A DNA stretch of 64,000 nucleotides from Channallabes apus (taxonomy: Eukaryota; Chordata; Actinopteri; Siluriformes; Clariidae), in the NCBI GenBank assembly GCA_030522415.1, contig CM060118.1:27925151-27989150 (forward strand), given 5' to 3'. Under the pieces are notes generated by a model. It ran no database searches. It saw only the letters and a program-made list of their open reading frames with translations, and was not told where the DNA came from. Of the stretch, positions 12,062 through 23,616 are shown in pieces; position 1 is the first letter of the stretch, and each line of letters starts with the position of its first letter. Position numbers and translations under genes: made by a program.

Positions 12062-14593
12062 ACTAGCTTTCTGGCACTAACTGAGACCTGGATATCTCAT
12101 CAGAACTCTGCTACACCGGCTGCCCTATCCTCTGCCTATATATTCTCTCACACTCCACGAGAAACTGGTAGAGGTGGTGGTACGGGTCTCCTGTTGTCCA
12201 AGAGATGGTCCTTCTCGCCAATCCCCCTGTCTCATCTCAGTTTTTCATCATTTGAATTTCATGCAGTTAAGGTAACCTCTCCAATTAACCTCCACATCTT
12301 AGTTATTTACCGTCCTCCTGGCTCTCTAGTAAACTTTCTCGATGAATTGGACATTCTTCTTAGTCTTTTTCCTTCTGTTAACACTCCTCTCACTGTTCTA
12401 GGAGATTTCAACCTTCCATCTGACAAACTCCAATCCTCTTTCCTTCTCCCTCTACTTAACTCCTTCTCTTTAACTCTAAACAGCTGCCCTCCTACACACA
12501 AGGCAGGGAATTCTCTCGATCTCGTTTTCTGCCGTCCTTGCCCAGTCACGGATGTCACTACTATTCCTCTTCATAAATCTGATCATTACCTGGTATCCTT
12601 CACCATAACCCTTCCTATTCTATGTAAACCTAACGACCAAAATTTCTCTTTTTCTCGCAGAAACCTTCACTCTGTCTCCCCCTCCTCTGTGTCTTCATGC
12701 ACCCTATCATCCCTCCCAGACCCAACCTCCTTCTCCTCTCTACCACTAGAGACTGCGACTGAAACTTTCCTCTCCTCTCTCTCCTCATCCATAGATCTCC
12801 TTTGCCCGCTGTCATCTAAACCAAGGAAGACGTCTTGTCCTGCTCCTTGGCTATCAGATGTACTACGCAACAACAGGAGAGAATTAAGAACTGCAGAGAG
12901 AAGATGGAAGAAATCGCAACTTGATGCAGATCTCATCTCTTACCAGACTCTTCTCTCCAAATTCTCATGTGCTGTGACTTCTGCCAAAACTACCTTCTTC
13001 AGAGAAAAACTGGAAGCCTCTGCACATGATCCTGGCAAACTCCACAACATCTTCTCCTCACTACTCAACCCACCAACTCCTCCTGCCCCTTCCTCTCTGA
13101 CTGCTGAGGATTTTTCCACATTCTACGACGGGAAAATTGCAGCAATCCGCCAGTCCTTCACTCCCAACCAAACTCCTACAGCAGAACCTCAGGACCTTCC
13201 CTTCCCTCCTTTATCAGAATTCTCCAACTTGTCATCTGATGAGATTCAGCAGATCATCTCGTCATCTAACCCCACCACCTGTTCATTAGACCCAATCCCC
13301 TCCACAATGCTCCAGGCAATCTCACAAGACCTCCTTCCCTTCACCACAACCATCATCAACCATTCCATATCATCTGGTCATGTTCCTGCTGCTTTTAAGA
13401 AGGCAAGGGTTATTCCCATCCTCAAGAAACCCTGCCTGGACCCACCAGAAGTTAACAACTATCGCCCGGTATCACTTCTCTCTTTTATTTCCAAAATTCT
13501 TGAAAGAACTGTTTATAACCAAATGTCTCTTTATCTCTCACAGAACAACCTTAATGATCCCAACCAATCTGGATTCAAAGTGGCACATTCCACAGAGACT
13601 GCCCTTCTGTCAGTCACTGAGAAGCTCCATGCTGCTAGATCTGCTAAACTGTCATCTGTTCTCATCCTCCTGGACCTGTCAGCTGCATTTGACACGGTGA
13701 ACCACAAGATTCTATTATCTATTCTTACAAGCCTTGGAATTTGTGGAACAGCGTGGCAATGGTTTGCTTCTTACCTAGAAGATAGGTCATATGAGGTAAC
13801 ATGGAGGGGATCTACATCTGCCCCATGTAGACTCTCTACTGGTGTCCCACAGGGCTCAGTACTTGGTCCTCTTCTGTTCTCCCTCTATACCCAGTCTCTT
13901 GGTAAAGTCATATCATCGCATGGATTTTCATACCATTGTTATGCAGATGACACCCAACTTACTCTCTCCTTTCCTCCCTCTGACACTCAGGTTTCCACCC
14001 AGATCTCAGCATGTCTGACAGACATCTCATCCTGGATGACTGCACATCAGTTAAAGCTCAATCTGAGTAAAACTGAACTGTTGTTCATCCCTTGTGACTC
14101 ATCCCCAGGTCAAGACCTTGTGATATCCCTGGACAACAACCAAATCACTCCTTCAGCCACTGCCCGCAATCTTGGGGTAACAGTGGACAACCATCTGTCA
14201 TTTTCCCCACACATCGCTAACCTTACTCGCTCTTGTAGATTTCTTCTTTACAATATCAGAAGAATTCGCCCATTTCTTTCTTCACAGGCTACTCAGGTGC
14301 TTGTTCAGTCCCTTGTTATTTCAAGACTGGACTACTGCAACTCACTCCTGGCAGGTCTGCCTCTGTCCACGATTCGTCCTCTGCAACTGATCCAAAATGC
14401 AGCAGCACGTCTCGTTTTTAACCTCCCCAAGTTCTCCCACACCACCCCACTCCTCCGCTCCCTGCACTGGCTTCCTGTAGCTGCCCGCATCAAATTCAAA
14501 ACGCTGATGCTTGCCTACAAAGCTAAAAATGGCCCTGCACCCACTTACCTCTCTGCTCTAATCACACCACGCACTGCACCACGTTCCCTCTGA
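12062..14593 (+). pseudogene. L2-type LINE ORF2: endonuclease (5'-truncated) and reverse transcriptase
   Basis: An open frame of over 800 codons without its own ATG. It starts inside the apurinic endonuclease domain (LALTETWI at about 12077, IYRPPGS, GDFNLPSD, SDHYLVSF), so the N-terminal endonuclease residues are missing, as in typical 5'-truncated LINE insertions. Reverse transcriptase follows, with [47 protein letters not shown] and the active-site YADDTQL near 13940. The frame ends early at a TGA (14591-14593) where the minus-strand copy at 39071-39550 has a sense Arg codon; about 60 further residues with a second TGA lie downstream to about 14779. The core palm is intact, but the protein would lack both ends. 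Confidence 0.85.
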
Positions 14594-14968
14594 TCCTCCA
14601 GCACTGCTCGCCTCATCCCACCATCTCTCAGGGATCGAGGGCGACATTCATCCAGGCTCTTTTCTGTTCTGGCACCTAGGTGGTGGAACGAACTTCCTCT
14701 AGATGTCCGTACAGCAGAGACTTTGATTATCTTTAAATGACGACTCAAGACGCATCTGTTTCTCCAGTACTTGGACTAACCCCCCCCCCCCCCCAAAAAA
14801 AAAAAAAAAAAACCTCTCTTCCCAGTTGTGTTCGACTAATGGCACTTAGTTATTAACCTAGTTAACCCAGTGTAAGTATGTATCCAGTGATGTTAACTTT
14901 AAAGCACTTTTTGTAAGTCGCTCTGGATAAGAGCGTCTGCCAAATGCCTAAATGTAAATGTAAATGTA
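12062..14968 (+). mobile_element. L2-clade LINE inserted in DIRS
   Basis: The element holds the ORF2 remnant, a 3' untranslated part with a poly(C)-poly(A) tract (about 14780-14812), the conserved tail TAAGTCGCTCTGGATAAGAG and terminal ATGTAA repeats to 14968. CTAGC occurs just outside both ends (12063-12067 and 14970-14974), a possible short target-site duplication. The DIRS reading frame resumes on the other side. Confidence 0.8.
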
Positions 14969-15220
14969 GCTAGCGGATGCCCTGGGACTCCCATAAGAGC
15001 CAGGGCTAAATCCATGCATTTTGTATATGTGCGGGTGAGCTAGACCAATGAAAGGACCCGATACTGGTAAGCTTCGCCCCCGAAAGCGAACCTCAGGATC
15101 TTCCTGTGTTGTAGCAATGTTTCTGTATGAAAGTAAGCGTCCTTAAATCGATTGTCAGAAATCAATCGCTTGGTAGGATTTGAGAGCAATCACTTTGACA
15201 GTCAACATTTGAAACTATAT
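14969..15220 (-). other. DIRS sequence between the L2 and the RT fragment
   Basis: Minus-strand reading gives patches such as ESQGIR just before the L2 junction, consistent with the DIRS palm-proximal region, but no sustained frame. It is part of the broken DIRS. Confidence 0.4.
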
Positions 15221-15541
15221 TTATTGGTTTTCAGATAGCGGAAGAGCCCGCAAAATCTGAAAAATTGGACGCAGCCCCTGTTCATCTTGGGAACCAAGAA
15301 TACCGACTGTAGTAGCCTGACTCACTGTCTGGTGGGGGAACATGTTCCATGGCCCCCTTGCCCAGCAGCTTTTGTCAGCAGATGCGGACTTTCCAGTTTC
15401 ATGGAAGTGGAGACCACGCCATTGAAAACACAGAGGGTGAAGTGAGAACTGAATCCTGTAGTTTCTCTCTCCAGTGCTTAGTACCCAAGGAGATATACTT
15501 GGCAGTAGCTTCCACGCTGCCAGTTTCTCAGAAAAGGGCAA
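15221..15541 (-). pseudogene. DIRS reverse transcriptase, N-terminal fragment
   Basis: A 106-residue minus-strand frame starts with AAWKLLPSISPWVLSTGERN, the typical beginning of DIRS reverse transcriptases, and ends near GLRPIFQILRALPLSENQ, the fingers motif that normally reads LRPILDLR. The middle is out of register with the family, so there is an internal indel. The catalytic palm is not here. The reading should continue toward lower coordinates but reaches the L2 insertion at 14968. Confidence 0.6.
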
Positions 15542-15736
15542 AAGTCTCGGCGGCTTGGTTAAATGGGGGGGATGTTAGATGTTCGGCATCCTGAAACATG
15601 GCAGGAAAAACAGAAGAACTAACAGCCTATTGGAGACTGGTGTTGCCCGTGGTGCCAGGGAGAACACTTCATTCGTTTGAAAGGAATTCTGGGTGCCTCT
15701 CCCTATTGGGGGGGGGGGGCACCCCCATTTATTTTA

Positions 15737-15778
<42 letters not shown>

Positions 15779-15885
15779 AATTTTTAATCAGTCTGACCTC
15801 TTGGGGCAGATAGTGCAACGCGGCGGACCCCAATCTTTACGAGGAGGTGCCCGGGTTAAAAAAACAACAACACCCTCCTTGTGTT
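15542..15885. other. DIRS spacer with G-run and (AT)n
   Basis: No clear coding. A run of about 11 G at 15709-15719 and an (AT)n tract at about 15748-15772 interrupt the DIRS gag-RT junction. These tracts are likely to vary in length and to be hard to assemble. Confidence 0.5.
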
Positions 15886-16297
15886 TTACGCCTCGCAAGA
15901 ATCAGACCCGGTCGAGACTGGGTGGCCGACAATCCCGACTCTTGAGGCCGACAATCCCGACTCTTGAGCACTCTTGAGGAATTTCCCAAAAGCTTGTTCG
16001 TATAACTTCGCCCCAGAACCTAGTGGCGGCTGAGGTAACGACATTGCTAAACCGGCCGGAAGGCGAGATAGGGGCATTAAGGAGGGATGCACAATCCTAT
16101 CCTTGATGCGCCTGAGATTTAGCCACAGGTGCCTCCTGCGAAAACCATAGCAGCCATAAAACGGCCGATAACACAAGCCGTCTGCTTTGTTGCACAAAGA
16201 GACAAGTCTGTAGCTCGGCATAATTCCAATACGCCTTATCTTGAAGAGGCCCGCCAGTACTCAAGTCTCTCAGCAGGTCAGCCTGGTAAGCCTGCAA
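15886..16297 (-). pseudogene. DIRS gag-like region, frameshifted
   Basis: Two overlapping minus-strand frames, 16097-16297 and 15886-16221, together give the DIRS gag-like signature. The first has YQADLLRDLSTGGPLQDKAY; the second has RRHLWLNLRRIKDRI followed by a proline-rich tail. The switch of frame within 16097-16221 indicates a frameshift. DIRS gag proteins are thought to package element RNA. This remnant covers only the C-terminal part and cannot be functional. A smaller reading into the preceding region up to 16440 has no clear homology. Confidence 0.55.
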
Positions 16298-16978
16298 AAC
16301 CGCCCTGGTGTGCAGTGGAGCACCAAGCTGACCTACTGCCTGAAAAGCTTTCCCCTCCAGGGAAGATGAACGTCTACACAGCTAGAAAGGAAGTACTATA
16401 TAAGCTTTCCAGGAAGGATGATGTCCCAGGAGAGAGATAGCCTGTGAAGCGTCTCTTCTATCTGGGCATCATCATATAACCCCGCGCTTCCACATCAACT
16501 ATATTTAAATAAATAAACAAGTTGATGGCAGGAAAAACACGGGATGAATACAGCTTACTCCATGAAAGGGTTAACTCATATGGAGAGAGCTAAGAAAGGG
16601 GAGAGAGCGTCGTTGAGTCTCCGGCCACCTGACAGAATCTGCCATCTACTGGGGTTTTTTTTTTTTTTTTAAGTGCTTAAGGCTATTTTCATCTCCGCTA
16701 AGCAACTCCGATATGGATTATCACACACGGAGGGATATCTAGTTTAAACTCCGCCATATTGGTGAGTTAAACACTTTCTTATTTTGCTGGTTTAAACACA
16801 GATACGCTCACAACAAGGCTGAAGACAAATGATCTGAGGTTTGTCGCCGGCTCTCTAGTATTTATAACCTGCGGCTGTGTCTAATCAGATGACGTCACCT
16901 GACCGAGGTTATATATAGCCAAAAAATTTGGCGTGTTTGCACACATGCTTCACAACCGGCAACAGGACAAATGGTTCC
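16298..16978 (-). other. DIRS 5' region
   Basis: Non-coding on the minus strand as far as I can tell. It should hold the DIRS leader and promoter. It contains a T-run at about 16659-16671 and no clear ORF. Confidence 0.35.
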
Positions 16979-17025
16979 CATAGCGTTTTCACGCAGCATC
17001 GAGAGAAAGCCTTTGAAAGGGAACA

Positions 17026-17639
17026 GAAAATTGTGGACATAAGTACAGTATATAGGTATATAACTTAGCTATCAGTTTGTCCTGTATCAGCATGACAGGT
17101 ATAAGGAAAAACTTGTTTTGGTGAAAATAGGAAGAAACTAGAAGAACTACACAAAAGGGAACTCATCCCCATTTTGGTAATATTAGCATATAGCATGACC
17201 ATAAATGAATCCCCGCTATACCTGCGCACTATAAGGTTGAAAGTTCAATTTTATAACAGAAAAGGTGTTTGAGTGTATATCAAATTAATATGTCACTGAT
17301 TGAGACTCATGTATATGATTTTAGCAATTTAGTTCAGAATTAAAGAGAGAGAGGAATAGTTAGGTATACTCATATTATCATAATGGAAAGGGTTAATGTA
17401 TATTTTGCGCAGTGTGAGCTATGACAGCAGAACTAAAAGGGAGAGCCAGAAGGAAACACAGACATGAGGGCTCCGTGGGAAATAAAGCAACCAGTCACTT
17501 CACTATCAACAAACTTCAATAAACACAATCTGAACCTTTAATGAAGAACAAATCTCACTCACTCTCTTACTCATTCTCTATACCACTCAACCTTGACTTG
17601 GAGTCTACAGTATACCAGGTATGACACACTACAGGCAAT
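17026..17639. other. No gene seen
   Basis: AT-rich unique-looking sequence with no recognised element end, RNA or open frame. Confidence 0.5.
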
Positions 17640-17800
17640 TTGGAAATTTGGAGATGCCAACTAGCCCTACCCTGCTTTCAGTCGCTGGTAGGAAACCAGA
17701 CTGTCCCGAGGAAACCTACCGTACACACACAGACTCAAAAATTTGGACCCTCGTCCCCGGATGTGTAAGGCCACAGTGCTAACCACTACACTATGTACAA
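17640..17800 (-). repeat. tRNA-derived SINE fragment
   Basis: On the minus strand it starts with GTAGTGGTTAGCACTGTGGC, the usual tRNA-like head of a widespread fish SINE, and continues into the GGTTTCC/ACCAGCGAC body that in better copies flanks a GGTTTCCTCCCA stretch. It is diverged and has no clear tail. Confidence 0.5.
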
Positions 17801-17823
17801 GAACACCTGAAAGGCTATTGCAT

Positions 17824-18053
17824 AACATTTACATTTAGTCATTTGGCAGATGCTCTTATCCAGAGCGACTTACATTTTTTTAATCTCATTATACATCTGA
17901 GCAGTTTTTTTTATCTCATTATACATCTGAGCAGTTGAGGGGTAAGGGCCTTGCTCAAGGGCCCAATAGTGGTAACTTGGTGGTTGTGGGGTTTGAACCT
18001 GGTATCTTCCGAACCGTAGTCCAGTGCCTTAACCACTGAGCTACCACTGGCCC
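17824..18053 (-). repeat. tRNA-headed SINE with an L2-type tail
   Basis: Minus strand: a tRNA-like head with box A (GTAGCTCAGTGG) and box B (GGTTCAAACCCC), a body with GGGCCCTTGAGCAAGGCCC, and a tail reading TCGCTCTGGATAAGAGC, GCCAAATG and ATGTAAATG. The tail matches the 3' end of the L2 LINE at 14910-14968, the usual sign that a SINE uses the L2 enzyme. A roughly 26-base body segment ending CATCTGAGCAGTT is doubled in tandem at about 17880-17936. Confidence 0.8.
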
Positions 18054-18058
18054 ACATA

Positions 18059-21000
18059 CAGTGGTGTGACAACCAGACTGCTCATTACCGTCGCACTCAC
18101 CGCCGTGGAAAGCGGCAGCGGCCAAAATAAACCAGGAGCATTTCAAAATAATTCGTGAAGTGACCGCCAGGTGGCGCAAATTGACATTTTCCGTCGTATC
18201 GGTTTTTAAATATATTCAGAGCTTAAGTCATAATAAAGTCAAAACAATATGTTGTAGTGAAGTAATACTACAATTATGATAATTTACACATCCAACAAAC
18301 ATGAAAAACTATAAATATAAAAAATATGAGTTAGAAAACATTGGTTTTATTTTGTTTAGACAGACTCTCTGTTTTTATCTGTTTAGTGTTATTATTAAAG
18401 AAAACAGCACAAACAACAGCACTGGGGCTTTAAAAAAATGTATTTCAACAATACTTACAGTTGTTAGTTTAAGACATCAAGATTTAAATATAGAAATAAC
18501 TAAAACAAATAGAGCAAACTTCCAGAATAGATAATAAAAAAATAAATCAATAAAAAAGATGTATGCAGTATAATCGGGGCCTCTCATTACATTACTTCGT
18601 CTGGCACTGAACCAAAATATATTGTCTTACATTTGTGAATAAAATATAATTGTTTTATTCAGAGATTTACAGTATTTGTGCAAAATAATAGTTATGCAAT
18701 ATAATTACAGGCTCTGGATTCGTTTTTCGTTTGCAGTATAAAACCAAAATACATCTTACTATTTTTGAGAGATTCGTCGTAAAAAAAAAAAACTGTTTTT
18801 TTTTTCAGATATTTGTCTGTACAAAATAATATTTATGCAATATAATCACGGGCTCTTGATTCGTTATTCGTTTGCAATATAAACCAAAATACATTAACCA
18901 TATAATATAAACCAAAATATAAACCAAAATATTTAATTTGCTGTATTAAATATTTATGCCGTCTCATCAAGGATCCAAAGATTGCGTTGTACTAAATAAT
19001 ATTTTTGCTGATTTTTTTCTGCGATTCAGTTGTACTGAATGATGTTTTACTGTATGTTTATATTAAAAAAATATGAGTTAGAAAACATTGGTTTTATTTT
19101 GTTTAGACAGACTCTCTGTTTTTATCTGTTTAGTGTTATTATTAAAGAAAACAGCGCAAACAACAGCACTAGGGCTTTTTAAAAAAATTATTTCGACAAT
19201 ACTTACAGTTGTTAGAGTTTAAGACATCAAGATTTAAATATAGAAATAACTAAAACAAATAGAGCAAACTTCCAGAATAGATAATAAAAAAATAAATAAA
19301 TAAAAAAGATGTATGCAGTATATTCGGGGCCTCTCATTACATTACTTCGTCTGGCACTGAACCAAAATATATTGTCTTACATTTGTGAATAAAATATCAT
19401 TGTTTTATTCAGAGATTTACAGTATTTGTGCAAAATAATAGTTATGCAATATAATTACAGGCTCTGGATTCGTTTTTCGTTTGCAGTATAAAACCAAAAT
19501 ACATCTTACTATTTTTGAGAGATTCGTCGTAAAAAAAATCTTTTTTTTTCAGATATTTGTCTGTACAAAATAATATTTATGCAATATTTATATATTTATG
19601 TACTGAATGATGTTTATGCAGTATAAACAAGCTCTCTTATTTCGTTATTTGTTCACATTTGGCAAATAAAATTTTGCACACTACTCCAAGCGTGGCAACG
19701 CATGCTTGGTTTAAGTTGGACATTGACGCACATATTGTAAATGAATGTGAATCGTAGGGCATTATATTCCTGCCACAATTCTCACAGCTGCACAGTATGT
19801 ATTGAAATAATAACAATAGTGTTTTTCTTTACTGAATAGAAATATAATTGCGCAACTGTTAAGCATTAGCCCGTACTTGATAACACAAAAACACAAGCGC
19901 TGGTCCCTCCCCCAAACCGCGCAGCGAGGAGCATTTACATTTAAACAGGTTTTACAGGTGTGCTTTGCGAAGTCAGACATACAAATGCAAATAACCTGTG
20001 AATAGCTGTTCTCACCTACAGTATACACTCGGAGAAACTAAAATCCCTCGAATGAGATTTTTCTTACCATAACATGTAGTGTTATTAATCACTCTACACT
20101 GTTTTTAATTACTTTGAATTTTATCTATAAATAAACAAACCAAATAAAATTATTCCATGTGTATTTACCCTTTGTAAAATAGCATTAAAAATGATGGGTC
20201 GTGTATCAAGCGATTAAAAACAATACAAGGCACGTTATGATAAGGAACCTTTCTACAGTATCTCTTCCATTTCAGTGATTAAAAAACGGTAAAAATATAA
20301 ATTTTGGAATCCACAGACGCTCAAACAGCAAAAGAACATGATAATAATAATCAAAATAATATTGTTATTCTTTTTGCTTTTTATGTCCACCATTTAATAA
20401 TGATTTAATTATCAATAATTAAAGCTGCTCACATCGCGCGCTTTCACTTTAAAAATGCAGTGTTTAATCAGCAAGTATATGTCGCCTCTCTTTATGATTG
20501 ATAAATATTCTGACTGAAACAAATCTGCTCGTGTCGGATTGTTCATTTTTTATGAAAGAGGAGAGTAGAAGGGGAAAACTGAAAGTGTGTACAAACAACA
20601 GCACAATGCATGTGTGAATGGCTGAAACGTTAAGTCAGATGAACGCGCGCGCCGATATGAGAGATTAGATCTTTCAGCACGCCGATGTCAGTCACTACAG
20701 TAGCAAGAATTATTTACTGATCACATTTAAACAATTTATTCATACAGATGTACATGTTTTATAGGTTTGTTACTGAAGAACTATGGCAGCGGGCACACCT
20801 AAAAATAAACGCAGGATTATTTTTTTTATATAGTTTCATATAAATAAAAAATGCTTTTATAAATGTGGGCTACTGTTATCTACTTCAAATATTTGTTAAA
20901 ACAGCCAGGAAACTCACTCTGACCATTTTAATAATTCATTGATAAGTTAGTGATTCCTTTGGTTATCGCTGTGCTGATCATGTCATCTCGTCATCAGTGA

Positions 21001-21851
21001 GCGCGCCTATACAGTAATTCACTTCTCATACGAATTACATAATCTAATAATTTTTTTTCATTACTTTATATTAAAGCAGATATTTCTCTTTCTATAAGTA
21101 TATATTTTTCACGTCTGTGAGGCGAGTATACACGGAGTTTGGGTTCATTTTCTGACGCGTTCAAGTTCACCGAAAACAATACAGAGCCCCGTTTAGTGTA
21201 ATTTATTTCATTTAATAAATCTACTACAAATTTAAAGAACACAAAATATAAGATGACACAAGACCCTGGATTCGTTTTTCGTTTGCAGTATAAAACCAAA
21301 ATACATCTTACTATTTTTGGGTTCATTTTCTGACGCGCTCAAGTTCACCAAAATCAATACAGAACCCCGTTTACTTTATTTATTTAACAAAATCATAAAG
21401 TTTTTTCGTCATTGTGTGTGCACCTAAATAAAAGTAGAGTCTTATAAAAGCTACAAATTTAAAGAACACAAAATATAAGATGACACAAGACCCTACACGT
21501 GTAGCCTTTCTACTGTAATTACACAGTTTACAACGTTTACGTTGCTTAAATTCGATCCTAAAAAACTGAATTTAATTTTAATTATAAATTTGTACTGTAA
21601 TGTTACTACTGTGATTATGAATTCGTTTATTTACAATGTTTCACTTTATTTTATCTGCAACGACGTGCAGCTGTGGACAACCTGCGCCTCATTAAGCCTG
21701 GAGAGAACGAACTGATGCCGGAGGCGTCAGTCTATAGTTATATAGCGCCACTCAGTGGTAAAAGCCAGCAAACGCACAAACCCAAATGCTGACGCCATAC
21801 ACGCCATACACCGGCGACGGTAGAAGTCGCATACTGCCTGTGCACCCACTG
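18059..21851 (+). mobile_element. Large non-coding CAGTGG-ended element, copy 2
   Basis: The left end CAGTGGTGTGACAACC follows TA (18057-18058) and the right end GCACCCACTG precedes TA (21852-21853), matching copy 1. The first 950 bases are nearly the same as 2545-3500. The later part follows the order of copy 1 (TTCGTTTTTCGTTTGC blocks at about 18720, 19479 and 21271; the GATGAACGCGCGCGCC block near 20639) but without the 1.85-kb duplication or the fold-back insert, giving 3.8 kb against 8.1 kb. There is no transposase frame. Confidence 0.6.
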
Positions 21852-22151
21852 TAACTTTGGGGATTTGTAAGAAAAAGCTCTGCCCCCACTGTTTTCCTTA
21901 CATGAGTTACAGTACCAGGAAGCAGCCTGCACCTTTTTATCGATGTAGGCATGGTGGATTTTAAAATACTGGCAGTTTATTCAGGCACCATGGGACAAGA
22001 CAAAAAAACTCTTGAGTATTCTTGAGCAGTGTAATCCTTTAAATGCAAGTCTAATATAGTGAGAATAGTATTTGTGTCACGTACTACACTAATAGTTCAC
22101 AGAGAAAAATAATTTCCTGAAGTTGACCTGGCTAGCATATTATACACGCAT
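21852..22151. other. No gene seen
   Basis: Short spacer between the CAGTGG element and the Gypsy LTR. It has no open frame or repeat that I recognise. Confidence 0.5.
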
Positions 22152-22156
22152 CATAT

Positions 22157-22793
22157 TGTCATGATTCCTCGGGAGTTTGCAGCAAATGTGGACACAAACG
22201 CAGGAGAACGTTATCACTTGTCTTTTTATTAATCAGATTTTGTTATCTGTTAAACATAAACACAAAAGTCTTATTCTTCTTTCCTTCTGAAGAAGTGATT
22301 TTCACTCGTTTCTACTAAAGCACTCAACACAAAACATAAGATTGTTCCCGTGCGGGTTACCCCGATCAGTCTCCCCCGTGACGAAACAGCATGCCAGTTC
22401 CTCGCAATGCCTGGTTAACCTCCAGGTGCACGTCCCGTCGTGCTCGACAGGTGCCTCCTTCCCGGAGGTCACGTTTACTTTGTTGAACTCAAAATACAAA
22501 GGTGGACTCAGGCTTTTCACCTTTTCCCCTGATCCTGCTGGCTTAATGCTGCGAGGGAGAGACGAGAGCGCTTAGCGGGGAGAGAGACACACACACAGTG
22601 ACACACATATACACAACAGCGAACGGACGAGACGCTACGGGCTCGACCGGCATAAATAGAGACACACGGGGATAGGACACAGGTGTAGGTGATTTTGTGA
22701 TTGGGGTGACATACCAACATTGACACACTAGGTGGGGACAAAGCGTCAGCTCAGTAGTCCGGAGACCCAAATCTCATTTCCCCGGATGTTACA
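22157..22793 (-). repeat. Gypsy 3' LTR
   Basis: 637 bases, TGTCATGATTCC to GATGTTACA in plus orientation (TGTAAC...GACA on the element strand). Relative to the other LTR it has about 80-90 extra bases around 22290-22385 and lacks about 15 bases containing GGTGGTACC near its outer element-strand start. Confidence 0.9.
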
Positions 22794-23521
22794 GTACCCA
22801 GAGAACCCTCCCCCAGAACTGGCCTCGACCCCGACATCTTACTTGAGGAGGTCGGAGCTCTGGTGCCGCTGGAGCCGGCTGACCAGGAGGACGTCCCGGA
22901 GGTCGAGGAGCCGGGCGATCCGGCCGTTCTTGGTGAAATGTTGCGATTAATTCGTGGCTTAGGATGTCTTTGGCCGGGACCCAACTCCTCTCCTCTGGAC
23001 CGTACCCCTCCCAGTCCACGAGATATTGGAGAACCCCTCTCATCCTCCGCGAGTCTAGTAGCCTGGTCACTTTGAAGGCCGGGGTGCCCTCGATCACCAC
23101 GGCCCCAGGGAGCGAGGGCTCAGCCATGCCCTCGTCTAGGGGTCCCCAGATCACCGGCCTTAGAAGGGAAACATGAAAGACAGGGTTTATTCGCATGTGA
23201 GGTGGCAATTTTAATTTATAAACGCACAGGGTTGATCTGTGCTAAGATGATGAAAGGTCCAATGTAACGGGGGGTGAGCTTATGGCATGGGAGGTGAAGG
23301 TTGAGGTCCCGTGTTGAGAGCCACACTCGATCGCCTACCTGGAGCGGAGGTCCTTCCTTCCTTTGTCTATCGGCAAATTTTTTAAACCTGGTTACTGCCC
23401 GAGAGATGTGCGCGTGCGCATCTTCCCAGACTCTTTCCGCTTTTTTGAACCACGCATCCACCATGGATACCTCAGTGGGCGTGGTGTCCCAGGGACAGAG
23501 CGGAGGTTGATAACCTAGCAC
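22789..23521 (-). pseudogene. Gypsy integrase C-terminal part and chromodomain
   Basis: Frame 23216-23521 holds the integrase C-terminal beta-barrel ([20 protein letters not shown] and PRYIGPF). Frame 22789-23208 continues with [12 protein letters not shown] and a chromodomain ([20 protein letters not shown]), ending in a proline/arginine-rich tail. Chromodomains at this position target such elements to chromatin marks. A frameshift near 23210 separates the two pieces. The tail runs a few bases into the 3' LTR. Confidence 0.8.
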
Positions 23522-23616
23522 GCATTGAAAGGGCGTTAGACCGGTAGCGGAATGGGTTAGTGAGTTTTGGGCGTACTCTGCCCAAAGCAGCCAGCTGGCC
23601 CACTCGTGTTGTCGAG

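Larger units (their letters stand above)
11125..17025 (-). mobile_element. DIRS-type retrotransposon, broken and split by an L2 LINE
   Basis: Read on the minus strand from right to left, the order is terminal repeat, gag-like region, start of reverse transcriptase, then (after a plus-strand LINE) the end of reverse transcriptase and RNase H. This is the order of DIRS elements. The coding parts are scattered over frames with stops. Coding homology fades near 11150, before any tyrosine recombinase or methyltransferase part, so the 3' end is missing. The right end carries a short block that starts CCCATAGCG and ends AAAGGGAAC (16979-17025), which resembles DIRS terminal repeats of fish from family knowledge. 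Confidence 0.75.

Noticed and set aside
12307..12936. Open frames on the minus strand of the L2
   Set aside because: They are antisense shadows of the LINE ORF, without domains.
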